A stretch of DNA of 64,000 bases, taken from assembly GCF_033958435.1 (NCBI RefSeq), contig NC_134147.1:48478001-48542000 (forward strand), in the 5' to 3' direction. Below the pieces are notes generated by a model, which ran no database searches, was not told the origin of the DNA, and saw only the letters and a program-made list of their open reading frames with translations. This DNA comes from Carettochelys insculpta (lineage: Eukaryota > Chordata > Testudines > Carettochelyidae). The translations under genes were made by a program, and so were the position numbers. This document shows, one piece after another, positions 47,115-57,569 of this stretch (the first letter of the stretch is position 1; every line of letters begins with the position of its first letter).

Positions 47115-47410
47115 GGGTATTGTTGGGGTGGATTAAGAACAGGTGAGGCCCTGAGACAACACAGTCATAAGCCCCCCCCATCCCTAATACATTAAATACT
47201 AATGTAACATCATTATTTATGCTTTAAAATCTATTAATTCTTATTATTATTCATTATGCACAATAAAAATACATTTAAATTAATTTTAAAACAAGAATGA
47301 TGTGACACATTTATTTTGTTCCATGAAAGCAAATTGTTTAAACAAAATGGAGTTATGGAGCCTTGGGGACCCTCATGCCTGTGGGCCCCAGGGCAACTGC
47401 CCTTATGTTA
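47115..47410. mobile_element. Inverted-repeat element in intron 1 of the secreted-protein gene
   Basis: GGGGTGGATTAAGAACAGGT...GGCCCTGAG at the left pairs loosely with CCCCAGGGCAACTGCCCTTATGTTAATCCACCACTG at the right. The AT-rich middle has no coding sequence. Reverse-complemented right end: CAGTGGTGGATTAACATAAGG, a hAT-like terminus. Confidence 0.5.
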
Positions 47411-49113
47411 ATCCACCACTGGGTATTATGAACCACGGCTACAGACTGGAGTGGTGCATTTGCATATATAGGAAAGAATGCTCAGAACTGATGCTGCAAC
47501 ATTCAACTCTGCCTGGGAGCAGGCAAAAGGAAAGGGCTACCTTCCCAAACAGAGCAGACTAGCTGCAAACAGGTTATGGTGTAAAACCCAGGAAAAGACA
47601 AATGTTGGGTCATTAGTGTTCCTGGGGAAACAGAAAAATCAGGCAACGTTTCCCTGCCCTAGCCAGCCACGAGTCACCATGCCAGAGGCGGAAAGGAAAG
47701 AATGATTTAAAACACAGACTTGAGACTGTCTCTCAGCTTGATGTCAACCTTTTGATGGCTGCTGCCCGTGAAACGCCGAAGCCTCACAGGGGAGGCACGT
47801 TGGAAACCTGTCCCATGGCAATTGGTAACTTGTATTAGAAGAGGGGATTTAGCTAACACAGAAGTGGAATGCCTGAAGTTGCGCTTTGCTGGTTATTTTT
47901 GGGGTCATTTGGTTGCATGACTTTCCCTTGCAAGTTCAGCTCTGACTCAGTAATTTGTTTCTATGAAAAAGTAAACACTTTCTTTATGTTGCCCTCTGAC
48001 CAGTCTTTGCCGTGCAGAACATGTGCGGTGTGTGTGCCAAAGTGAGCTGATACCTGTGGAGCTGGTTTCATTCTCCTGGGGGGCTGACCCAAAGAAGAGA
48101 ACTTCAAGTGTGTGGCTCAGGAAAGACAGATCTGGGGAAGGCACAGGACTGGAACGGCTGTTGGGGTCAGTGGAGTAAGCAGGCTGGTGGGAGCAAGCGT
48201 GAGTCCCTCATGTGTGAGCTGGCTATGAGTGTTAGGGCTTTAAACCACCACAGCCAGCACTCAGGCACCCCAGGATGACAGAAGTGGCACAGCCAGACCC
48301 CCTTATGGGCGTGGGTGATCCCCAGAACATGACAATTGCTTGTCCTATTGCTACAGAAATAGAAGTCTTTGTGTTGACCATCCCACTACAAACCAGCCAC
48401 AATTTCCTTGCTTTCCACTTGCAACTGAACTCAGCTGCTTTGAATGAAAACAGAAGTTACAGGCCTAACGTCATGAGTCTTGGCACTTTCACGGCAGGTC
48501 TGCAGTGGGAAAAGTATCAGGAATCCTGTTGTGGCATTTATGATGTATTGTTTCTGATCAGGATATAGGTAAATGGTATTTACACTGCACATACCACAAC
48601 AGCTGCCAGCTCTTTCTGGGTAGGTGCAGCTGTGTTCCTGGGGTTAGACAAGAGAGAGAAAAGCCGGTAACCAGCAAGGGAAACTAAGAGGCAGGATGGA
48701 GAGGGCTGGAAGTTAAGCTCTCTGGTAGACATATGTCATCTTTAAACAAGAATCTTCAGGGTCTTACAGTTAGGGAGAAAGCAAATCCCAAGCAAATACA
48801 ATAGTAGTGCAGCATTACACCTCAGAACAAACTAGCTCTCAGCTTCAGGAGCCGGTGCCACTATGGAAAACAGAAATCAACTCTAGGCAACACTTCTCAG
48901 CATGCTAAAAACTGTGAACATTATGTTATAAACAGTTTTAATGCATTATAGAGCCAGATACAACTGTTCCAAGTGTTTTTTCTAGGAGGATCTTGATCCC
49001 CTGTAACTGTTGGCTGATGGCTCTGTCACAAACAGGAGATTTCCCTGCATGATGTTGCATGCCCCTGTCTTCGACTGTCCATTAACATGTTACAGTGATT
49101 TGTCCCTTCCTAG

Positions 49114-49247
49114 CCTTCTTGAAAAAATCAGATGCTCTGGAGTTCTTGGGCAAAATCCGCAAGCACCGTGGTGTGGATGGAGGCTGTGCTGGTGGGAGAT
49201 GCACCTCTGAAGAAGACAATGATGTTTTTGATGATACAAGCTTTGGG
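49114..49247 (+). CDS. Unnamed small secreted protein, exon 2
   Basis: The acceptor is TTTGTCCCTTCCTAG. In the phase set by exon 1 it reads AFLKKSDALEFLGKIRKHRG, then a Gly/Cys segment (GGCAGGRC), then an acidic stretch (EEDNDVFDD) and TSFG. RKHR fits R-x-x-R, the minimal furin-type site, so a propeptide of about 19 residues may be released. The two cysteines, four residues apart, could form a small loop. The exon may end at donor GGG/GTTAGT in phase 0; without splicing, the frame runs on to a stop at 49362-49364. SDA-x-x-FL followed by basic residues and a cleavage site resembles the same region of UCMA, but nothing after the site matches UCMA's Gla-rich part. Later exons are missing or unrecognised. 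Confidence 0.55.
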
Positions 49248-49389
49248 GTTAGTAGACTGCATGCTGCATATGAAGTTGAGGACTCGAATGACAACTTTAC
49301 CATTGGAATGTGGATTGCTCCATTTGTTCCATTAAATGTTACTATGGTTCTTCATTTGTCTTAATTCACGTGGGGCTAGAAAAATGCAA

Positions 49390-49548
49390 TCATAGAAGTG
49401 TCAGAAGGTAAGGCACCTTGAGAGAGCATCCACTCCAGCCCCCTATGCTGTGGCAGGACCAAGGAAACCTAGACCAACCCTGACAGTTGTTTGTCTAATC
49501 TGTTTTTTGCAGGATAGACACACTCTGTAACAACTTCAGATTAAGACC
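49390..49548 (-). mobile_element. Short CR1-type 3' fragment, reverse orientation
   Basis: AATCATAGAAGTGTCAGAAG...CACTCCAGCCCCCTATGCTG...GACCAACCCTGACAGTTGTT is a reverse-strand CR1 tail of an ATTCTATGATT-type subfamily, just upstream of the longer CR1 at 49551. Confidence 0.65.
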
Positions 49549-49550
49549 TT

Positions 49551-50548
49551 AAAACATAAGAACAGCCACACTGGGTCAGACCAAAGGTCCTTCTGGCCCA
49601 GTATCCTGTTTTCTAACAGACACTAATGTCTAATGCCCCAGAGGGAGTGAACAGAACAGGTAATCACAAAAGCGAACCCTCTCCTGACATCCATTTCCAA
49701 CCTCTGACAAACAGAGGCCAGGGACACCATTCCCAGCTATCCCGGCTAATATCCATTGATGGACCTAACCTCCTGTACCTTTTTGGACCCTGTTAAAGTC
49801 TTGGTCTTCACAACCTCCTCTGACAAGTTGTTCCACAGGCCTCCCATGCACTGTGTGAAAAAAACTTCCTTTTGTAAGTTTTAAACCTGTTAGCCTCCTG
49901 AGGTCCCTTCCAGCCCTATGATTCTGTGAACCAATAATTTCACTTGTTGACTCCTAGTTCTTATGTTGTAGGAACTCATAAATAACTTTTCCTTATTCAC
50001 TTTTTCCACACCAGTCATGATTTTATAGACCTCCGTCAGATCCCACCTTAATCTCCTTTTTTCTAAGGTGAAAATTCCAAGTCTTTAATCTTTCTTCATA
50101 TGGCACCTGTTCCAAACCCCTAATCATTTGTGTTGGCTTTTACGGAACCTTTTCCAATACCAATATATATTTTAAATGAGGCGACCACATCCATACACAA
50201 TATTCAAGCCATGGGCGTACCGTGTATTTATATGGAGGAAATGAGATATTCTCTGTCTTTTTCTCTATCCATTTTTTAATGATTCCTAGCACTCTGCCTT
50301 TTTTGATGGCTGCAGCACAGTGAGTGGCTGCTTTCACAGAACTATCCACAATGACTGCAAATCTCTCGAGTGGTTATAGCTAAAAAAGTCCCCATCCTTT
50401 TGTATGTATAGCTGGTTTTATTTCTTCCAATGTGCATTACTTTGGATTTATAGACATTAAAATTCACTTGCCATTCCGTTGCCCTTAGTTTCACTTAGTT
50501 TTGTGAGATCTCTTTGAAGCACTTCACAGTCTGCTTTGTTCTTAACGA
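49551..50548 (-). mobile_element. CR1 LINE, reverse orientation, 3' part of an interrupted copy
   Basis: AACATAAGAACAGCCACACT...GGTCAGACCAAAGGTCCTTC starts the reverse-strand CR1 tail. Decayed reverse transcriptase sequence continues to ...CAGTCTGCTTTGTTCTTAAC at 50548, where the AGGGTGACC-ended element begins. The frame visible at 50140-50349 (VDSSVKAATHCAAAIKKG..) is the CR1 '[15 protein letters not shown]' region. The copy resumes at 53988. Confidence 0.85.
49893..49931 (+). mobile_element. Tiny CR1 3'-tail insertion
   Basis: CCTGAGGTCCCTTCCAGCCC followed by TATGATTCTGTGAA is a + strand CR1 3' end with its tail repeat. It sits between AAACCTGTTAGC and CAATAATTTCA of the reverse-strand CR1, where that CR1 normally reads without a break. 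Confidence 0.55.
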
Positions 50549-50787
50549 GGGTGACCACTCATCCTGTTTTAGCTGGGACTGTCCTTTTTTTAAGCCTCCT
50601 GGAGAGCATCCCGACTTTTTTGTAAAAACAGGCTATTTGTCCCGTATGTTGCAAAGCAGGGGCCTGAATTTTAAAGAGACAGCGCTTTAAACAGCGGGGG
50701 CTGTGTGTTTAAAGAGCCGACTGGAGGAGGTTATGTGAGCTCTTTAAACAGATTGTTTAAACATGCTGTTGTCAGCAGCCCCCAGAG

Positions 50788-51640
50788 TGATCATAGAATT
50801 CTAGGGCTGGAAGGGATCTCAGGAGGTCATCTAGTCCAGCCCCCTGCCTAAAGCAGGATCAACCCCAACTAAGTCACCCCAGCCATGACTGTGTCAAGCC
50901 GGGACTTAAAAACCTCTAGGGATGGAGATTCTACCACCTATCTAGGTAATGCATTCCAATGCTTCACCACCCTCCTGGTGAAATAATTTTCCTTTATATC
51001 CAATCTACACCTCTTCCTCTGTAACTTCAGACCGTTGCTCTTGTTCTGCCATCTGTCACCACTGAAAACAGTCTCTATCCTCTTTAGAACCCACGTTCAG
51101 GAAGTTGAAAGCTGCTATCAAATCACCCCTCAGTCTTCTTTTCTGCAAACTAAATAAGCCTGAATCTCTCAGCCTCTCTTCATAGGTCATGTGCTCCAGC
51201 CCCTTAATCATTTTTGTAGCTCTCTGCTGAACCCACTCCAATGTGTCTACATCCCTTCTGTACTGGGGGTGGGGGGGGCAGAACTGGACGCAATACTCCA
51301 GATGTGGCCTCACCAGTGCCAAGTAGCAGGGAATAATAACTTCTCTAGATCTGCTAGAAATGCTTCTCCTAATGTACTCCAATATGCCATTAGCCTTCTT
51401 GGCTACAGGGGAACACTGTTGACTCATATCCAGCCTCTCATCCACTGTACCCATAGGTCCTTTTCTGCTGCACTGATGCTTAGCCAGTCAGTCCACAGCC
51501 TGTAACAGTGCTTGGGATTCTCCCGTCCCAAGTGCAGGACTCTGCCCTTGTCCTTGTTGAACCTCATCAGATTTCTTTTGGCTCAATCCACCAATGCATC
51601 CAGGTCCCTCTGGACCCTGTCCCTACCCTCCCATGCATGG
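50788..51640 (-). mobile_element. CR1 LINE nested in the AGGGTGACC element
   Basis: Starts AGTGATCATAGAATTCTAGG, the reverse complement of an ATTCTATGATT-type CR1 tail, and continues through 3'UTR into reverse transcriptase. The - strand frame 51056-51454 reads ..SQQCSPVAKKANGILEYIRR, then PHLEYCVQ and LFSLQKRRLRGDLI. It interrupts element sequence that is continuous in the inverted copy at 42155-43376. Confidence 0.9.
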
Positions 51641-53585
51641 AGGAGGGGCAAAGGTGTCAGCAGCCAGAGTCAGGTTGCCTGGCTGCTGTGCGTACTTTGC
51701 TCACGCTGCCTGAAAAGGACAAAGGAGGCTGTGTCTCAGCTAGTTTCCGACCCATCCCCCTCCACACTGCTGGCAGGTAATAGCTTCGGGATAGCGAGGG
51801 CAAGGCCCTATGGTAGGGAAAGAGGGGCACCCACTTGGGGAAAAACAGGGACAGCTGCTGGGAAGTTGCATGTAGCTTGGTAACCCACAGGCAGCACGAA
51901 CAGGCAACTGGAGTCACGGGCAGCTGGACCCAGGCCAGGGGTTAGATAGGGGCCCATGCGTTTGGAGGAGTCCCATGAATAATTGGGGGACAGGGTTCAG
52001 GAGGGCACAGAGACAGGAAGGAGCGAATGAAGGTAAATCATGCAGGAGGGATGTTAGGGCAGGACTAACTCTTCTGGAGGCCAGGGCTATTAGATTTTGT
52101 GGGGTCACCTAGGATCTGGGGCAAGCACAAAATCATGGGTTCAGAATATGGGAGGGTTTGCTCTAGGCTGGGCCAGAAGGCTGGGGTGTGAGATGGCTGA
52201 GGGTGCTCCAGTTAGGAGTGCCTGCTCTGAGGGACAGCCTGGGATGAAGGCTTTGGGGTGCAGCAGCAGGGGGCTTCAGGCTGGGGCCCAGCAATTAGAA
52301 GTGTGGGAGGGGGCTCAGCCTGGCCCACTAACATATGGGGAGTAAAGGGGACAAGTGCTCAGGTCCCAAGGCAATTTAAAAGGGTCTGGGAGCCCCAAAC
52401 CCTTTTAAATTGCTCGGGGAGTTGTGGCAGGTGGACCTCCCCCCTTTGGGAAGACTAATTCGCTGCTCCATTCTTTCTGTCTGTGCTTTCCCTCAAAGGC
52501 CAGAGCCACAGCCCCACTTCTTGAGCACAGGTGGGAAAAGGTGAAGTGGTGAGAAAAATAGATTTGGGGGGTAGGAAGTTTGGCCACTCCACTTTGCACA
52601 GGTGTTAATGGCTTAGAAAGGAAAAAAATTCTTTTTACAACATAATTCTTTTGGCATTTTGTAGCTATTGGAAACTGATCAATAATGTTTTTTTTAAAAA
52701 TACCCTGTTACTTAACTAATTGGTGCATGGTAAATTAAAAGCTGAAAGAATCTTACCATAAATTCTGTTTCTTTGACTTTTCAATTAGAGTTGTTTTTCC
52801 AGATAAGTGATTTCCATCAAGTTCTAGCATTTGCTTGGGAAAGAGTATTTGAACTGTTAGGCTGTAGCTCTTATTTTACTCTGGCCCTGCCCTGGGGAAT
52901 GGGAGAGCTCGCTAGGCCAGGAATGCTGATGGGAGAGGAAGGGGTGGCCCACAGGCAGCAACTCGGAAACAAACAGGTACCATATGGCCTAGGCATGGGC
53001 ACCTCTGGGGTGGAGAGGGACAGCTGAGACCAGCAGTTAGATGGGAGGTCAAGTCACTGTTTGGGAGAAAGAAAGCCATAATGGGAGATTTCAGTGGGAG
53101 ACTGCGAAAAGCAGCATCGAGCCAGGGGTGAGGATTTCCAAGCCTTGCAGTGCTGGACCTCTCATGGGGGCTTATACGTTACAAACTCTGAAAATCCTGT
53201 GTACAGAGTGGGGTATTAGAATGTAGGTGTGTTGTATATGGACTGGGGGCAGGTTGGAAGGTTTGGCAATGGGCTTGGCACAGCATGTATAGATATTAGA
53301 AGGTACGCTGTGCTGTATCGAATACAGTGCGGTATTGAAAGGTATCAGGTACAGAATAATACATTGTTTCACTCTGAAACTAGGGATATAATTTCTCTCT
53401 TGTAAATCCACCAACTGCAGTGAAATTAAATGGGGGTGCGGGTGGGGGAAGAGAGACTGGCCTAGGAGGTTTAATTCCCTTTTTATATTGCTGCAAAAAT
53501 ATAACATGGCTTACACTGTTCCAGAGCCCAGCCCCAGGGCTCCTCTTGTCTTGACTCCTGCTCCCTATCCCTGACTCCCGAACTC

Positions 53586-53604
53586 CCGCACACACACACA
53601 CACC
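53586..53604. repeat. (CA)n microsatellite
   Basis: A short run of CACACACACACACACA within the large AGGGTGACC element. Confidence 0.9.
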
Positions 53605-53987
53605 CTGCCCTGATTTCCAGCAGCTCACTCACATACCACAGCCCTCCCCCATGTACCCCCAGCCCCCTGCTCTGGCTCCCGCACCTGTCTCTGTCTCTCT
53701 CCTGCCAGACCTCACACTACCAGCCCACAGTCTGGAGGACAGAAAGATGAGGACGAGGCAGGAACTTCTGTAAAGCAATAACCACTTAATTGTAGATCTA
53801 TATTTTAAATGTTTACCTATTTTTGTTATAATAATGCAGTACACCTTTTCAATGGGAGCTCGGTCAATGTTATTTTGAATGTTTGTACTGTATAGTTCTG
53901 ATGGATTGCCACTGAACTCACGTAACTCCAAGCAATTTTACCAGGTGTCCTGTATTTCACATAGGGAAATATGGTCACCCTACTTTA

Positions 53988-54125
53988 ACTATTTTGAACA
54001 GTTCAGTATCAACAAATTTTGCCACCTCACTATTTACCCACTTCTCCAGATCATTTATAAATAGGTTGAGTAGGATTGGTACCAGTACAGACCCCTTGGA
54101 GGAAGCCACTAGTTACCTCTCTCCT
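53988..54125 (-). mobile_element. CR1 LINE, reverse orientation, continuation of 49551-50548
   Basis: TTTAACTATTTTGAACAGTT...CACCTCACTATTTACCCACTTCTCCAGATCATTTATAAATAG...CCTTGGAGGAAGCCACTAG continues, in order, the CR1 reverse transcriptase region that broke off at 50548. CTTAAC (left) and CTTTAAC (right) at the joint look like a remnant target duplication. Confidence 0.75.
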
Positions 54126-54540
54126 TGCATCACCTAGGGGCATTGGATAATCTGCAGTGATGAATGTACCCTTGTGCAGAAGGCCTCCACAAAGATGTAG
54201 GCAAAACTTGAGGCCTACTTAAGCTTACAAAGCAATAGCAGTGTTCAAGTCCTTCAATGACCTCCCTGAGCTTCGCCCCCTGTGAATCATGTTCTTCTCT
54301 ACTCCAATGGTCTCTACTGAGCCATGCTCCAAATGGGATTCAATATTCCCTAACAAGCTAAAGCACAGTGTTTTTTCTGTTGTGGTAAAGGGATCTCTCA
54401 TGACTAGTTTGTTAGGAATGGCAACTGATCTGGCAACTGTCCTTTGGAAAAAAATGTTTTGAGAGGAAAGCAACCAAAGTAATGCAAAGTCGGCCAGATT
54501 CTTGTTTGTTTGCCCAGTGTCACCCAGGTTGACAAAGGTA

Positions 54541-54876
54541 CAGTAACTCTTTCACACCTGGCGTTCCATTATCTGGAACTTTCAGATAACTGGCATTTTA
54601 ACCGCAAGTAAATGTTAGTTACATTTTCCATAAGTACAGTATAGTGGAAGTAAATACAAATAAATACAGCAAATACAGCGTAAGTTTACAATGTACAATA
54701 CTACTGTTGTTGGTAAATAAAGTACTCTGCATACATTTCTGTTTGTTTCTTAGTATCTAATCTTGTTCTTTAGTGTTATGCATTGCTAGGTACACCTTTC
54801 TATTATCCAGAATATTTGAATATCCAGCAACCTCCCGGCCCCAGGGCTGCCAGGTATGAGTGTCTCTACTGTATGA
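54541..54876. mobile_element. pogo/Tigger-like element with TA target duplication
   Basis: TA-CAGTAACTCTTTCACACCTGGC at the left and, reverse-complemented, CAGTAGAGACACTCATACCTGGC at the right. The terminal CAGT...ACTG flanked by TA and an internal ATCTGGAACTTTCAGATAAC/ATTATCCAGAATATTTGAATATCC symmetry fit Tc1/mariner-pogo non-autonomous elements. No coding sequence. Confidence 0.7.
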
Positions 54877-55085
54877 GAGCAACCTAAAAATATGTCTTTC
54901 TTTTTGTTTCCCAAGGAAGAGTTCTTGCATTTTTATCTCTTTAGGAGCTTGTTACAGCGCCTTCACTACTCTGGGAAATATCAGGTATCTGGATAGCTAT
55001 ACCTAGATCTACATTTTAAAGACTGAAACAGTTTTTTTTTTCTTTTCATTTCTTCTATCAAGTCTGAACTATTAACTATTATGTG

Positions 55086-55225
55086 AAGTGACGCTGTAGA
55101 TTTGTTGGTCCCGGGATACTGGCGATATGAGGTGGGTGAGAGACAACCTTTCACCTCACACAGAGCTCTTCTTCAGATCAGAAGCTCGTCTCTCTTGCCC
55201 ACAACAGTTGGTCCAATAAAAGCTA
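55086..55225. mobile_element. Foldback of a third PLE-like arm type (family C)
   Basis: TTGTTGGTCCCGGGATACTG...GGTGAGAGACAACCTTTCAC and AGAAGCTCGTCTCTCTTGCC...TTGGTCCAATAAAAGCTATTA are partially complementary halves of a known sauropsid repeat. On the - strand, CTGAAGAAGAGCTC...GTGAAAGG has the same CTGANGA / hairpin / GAAA layout as families A and B, in decayed form. Confidence 0.55.
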
Positions 55226-55229
55226 TTAG

Positions 55230-55258
55230 TCCCCCTCCCCCACCCCCCCCACCCCCTT
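55230..55258. repeat. C-rich simple repeat
   Basis: CCCCCTCCCCCACCCCCCCC followed by ACCCCC, adjoining the family C foldback. Confidence 0.9.
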
Positions 55259-55644
55259 GGAATTCTATTAACTGTCAGTTATTTTCACAGAGTTAAGCCA
55301 AAAGGGACCATCCATAATGGTCAGCTGCTCTGATCACCTATATAGCACTGGCTGTAAATTTTCATCCAACCAGTCTTGCACCATGGCAAATGACTGGTGT
55401 TTGCAGCACAGTCCTCAGTGCCAGTTTTCTAGGCTGATATTCAAACAGATTGAAGTCCCAGTTCTGATCATCCACAATAATGAATTTATTTGCATTCTTA
55501 TTGGGCCCCCATTTCCAAGCCATCAGGGCATCACACATACAACTGAAAAATGACCAATTCCTCTTCAGTCAAGCAACTGACAACCGACTAGGCACAAACT
55601 GTGACAAGTATTCATTTTGTGATACAAGAAGGCACCCCGCCAAT

Positions 55645-55850
55645 GGGGAGAGTGGGGGCAAAGTGTGCCGTTGCTCCCAGGCCCCACTGAAACTTTGCGG
55701 AGTGCTGTCACCGCTCTGCACGGGGGCTCTGAAGGAGAGTCGGGGGAGGGAGGGCAGGGCTGACTGCCCTAAGCCCTGCTCCCTCCACGCTTGGCCCCAC
55801 CCCTTCTGGGGCAGGGATCCAGGCCCCCCCTCCCACCTTGCCCCCAGACA
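55645..55850 (-). repeat. GC-rich dispersed repeat, copy 3 (reverse)
   Basis: GGGGGCAAAGTGTGCCGTTG...CTGCCCTAAGCCCTGCTCCC...CCCACCCCTTCTGGGGCAGG...CCTTGCCCCCAG reads, in reverse, like the GC-rich repeat at 18745 and 20583, with larger divergence. Confidence 0.45.
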
Positions 55851-56267
55851 CATGATGGCTGTCAGCATCGCTGCAAGGAAGCCCAGTCAGGCCAGGAGGT
55901 CTTATTGTGCTAGGTACTACACTGAGAGAAAAAGACAGAGCTCACACCCCGTGAGCCTACAACATAAAAGGATAAACACCAGGCAAAGGGTGGGGGAAGG
56001 GGTGTAACACAGGCAAAAGGATGGGGTGAGAGCTGGCACATCACATTAATGCCAAAACTTTTTTGTCTTTCCTGGATTTATGTATCTTATGAAAACCAGA
56101 GTCGGTAACTGTGGGCAGTCAGGGCTGCAGCAGGGGAGAGGAAGAGGGAGAGGAAAACTGAAAGGCAAAGATGTTAGGGGATGTGAGAAATCAGAAACGT
56201 AACAGGAATGAATACAAGGTTGGGAAGATGAATGCCTGTGGTCCGAGAGAGGGGCAGGACGGAGACA

Positions 56268-56885
56268 CCATAGTAAACCTTTGATTTAATGGACTAATGC
56301 AGGGAAGGGGTGTCCATTAATGCTCAAAGTCCATTATATCTGTACGGTTGTACTGTATGATGATGCATTGATCTTCCCAGACCCTGGCTCGCTCCTGTCC
56401 TCTGCCCCACCTCTCCTGTCCCGTTCTTCCCCCACTCCTCCATCTCCCTCTCCCAATTACCAGGAGAGGAGCTGAATGCTGGCCTGGCTCCTTCCACCTC
56501 CTGCAGCTCTCAGCACTACAGCTCCTCTACCCCCTGGCTCCAAGCTGCCCACGGAAAGGCAAGAACGTAGCCACGCCCAGCCTGCCAGTGGGCAGCAGCC
56601 TCCGACACCATGGCTGCAGCTCACCGCACTGTAGGCAGCAGCAGCTGGGTGCCAATGTGAGCCATGCACGCAGGGCTGGCAGGGGAGAGCTTCTGTGCCC
56701 CACCACAGCCCCTCCGGCCCTGGTGGCCCCAACCACTGTGGCAGCTCCTTCATCCCCAACGGGGGCTCCAGCAAGTCTCCAGCATTTATTTGGGTGAGGC
56801 GCGGGGCAGGGGCTAGCAGACAGCCTCAATTATTTCCAAAGTCCGTTATATCGGGGTCCATTAAATCGAGGGTTTACCATAGTGG
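56268..56885. mobile_element. Tigger-like inverted-repeat element
   Basis: The left end TAGTAAACCTTTGATTTAATGGAC and right end, reverse-complemented, TATGGTAAACCCTCGATTTAATGGAC match over about 25 nt and continue as CCATTATATCTG / CCGATATAACGG. The interior is GC-rich and non-coding. Confidence 0.65.
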
Positions 56886-56954
56886 GAATGCTGCAAAGGA
56901 GGGGTGGGGAAAGGCCACATCACTAACTGTCTCTTTCCTGCCCAATGTTTTCAG

Positions 56955-57008
56955 ACTCCGTTCCACCCAATGACAGAGTCTCAATCTGAGCCCACCATGA
57001 TGGCACAG
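56955..57008 (+). other. Weak candidate internal exon (54 nt, phase 0-0)
   Basis: A pyrimidine-rich acceptor (CTCTTTCCTG...TGTTTTCAG) and a donor CACAG/GTACTT bracket 18 open codons in the phase left by the exon at 49114-49247. No domain is recognisable and the distance is 7.7 kb. A chance match is more likely than not. Confidence 0.15.
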
Positions 57009-57213
57009 GTACTTTGCTTTTTTGCAGGCAGTTGGGCTTGTTGTATTGCTTTGGCCCAAGTGCGCTCTCTGGAGCACAGCTCACAGAGGTCTTTGCTGCA
57101 GCAGGAGAATTAAAAGCTGGCATGTTCCATAGACTCATCAAGCTAGGGCAGAGAAATGAAGCACTTGTAAAACAGAGGGCAAATCTTCTACACTGGTGCT
57201 CATGGGAGATTTT

Positions 57214-57250
57214 AACCAGAGAGAGAGAGAGACAGACACACACACACAGG
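57214..57250. repeat. (GA)n(CA)n microsatellite
   Basis: AGAGAGAGAGAGACAGACAC followed by ACACACAC. Confidence 0.9.
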
Positions 57251-57569
57251 AAGTGGTCAGCCTGAAAAACTGCCATCACATTTGCCATAACTACTGTGGG
57301 ACCCTTCCAGTCAGCACAGGGAATGTTGGCAGTTCAGCAGTAACATCATCTGTGTACCTCAGGAAAAATTAGCAGGTTGTAAGGGTGATTATAATTAATT
57401 ATAATCTCCCACTAGCACCAGGCCATGAGGCTTATCACCATTACTGCTTGGGATCACTTTTGCTGGTGGGCCATATTTATTTGTTTTTCCATCTCTCCTC
57501 TATCCCCCATATTTGTCTCATCCACCTGCTACAGCTGGTCTTTAAGATGGTAAATACTCTCAGGTTGGA

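Larger units (their letters stand above)
50549..53987. mobile_element. Large AGGGTGACC...GGTCACCCT element inserted in CR1
   Basis: The left terminus GAGGGTGACCACTCATCCTG and right terminus AGGGAAATATGGTCACCCTAC form short inverted repeats, and the CR1 on either side is continuous when this 3.4 kb is removed. It contains a nested CR1 (50788-51640). Its first ~1.2 kb of own sequence matches 42155-43376 in reverse. No transposase was recognised; open frames such as 52773-53027 look incidental. A deleted hAT-type element is a reasonable guess from the termini. Confidence 0.7.

Noticed and set aside
52773..53027. Possible exon beginning after TTTTTCCAG at 52801
   Set aside because: It lies inside the AGGGTGACC element, and the encoded residues show no family resemblance.
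55480..56007. 175-codon + strand open frame
   Set aside because: It runs through the GC-rich dispersed repeat (copy 3), and the composition accounts for the absence of stops.
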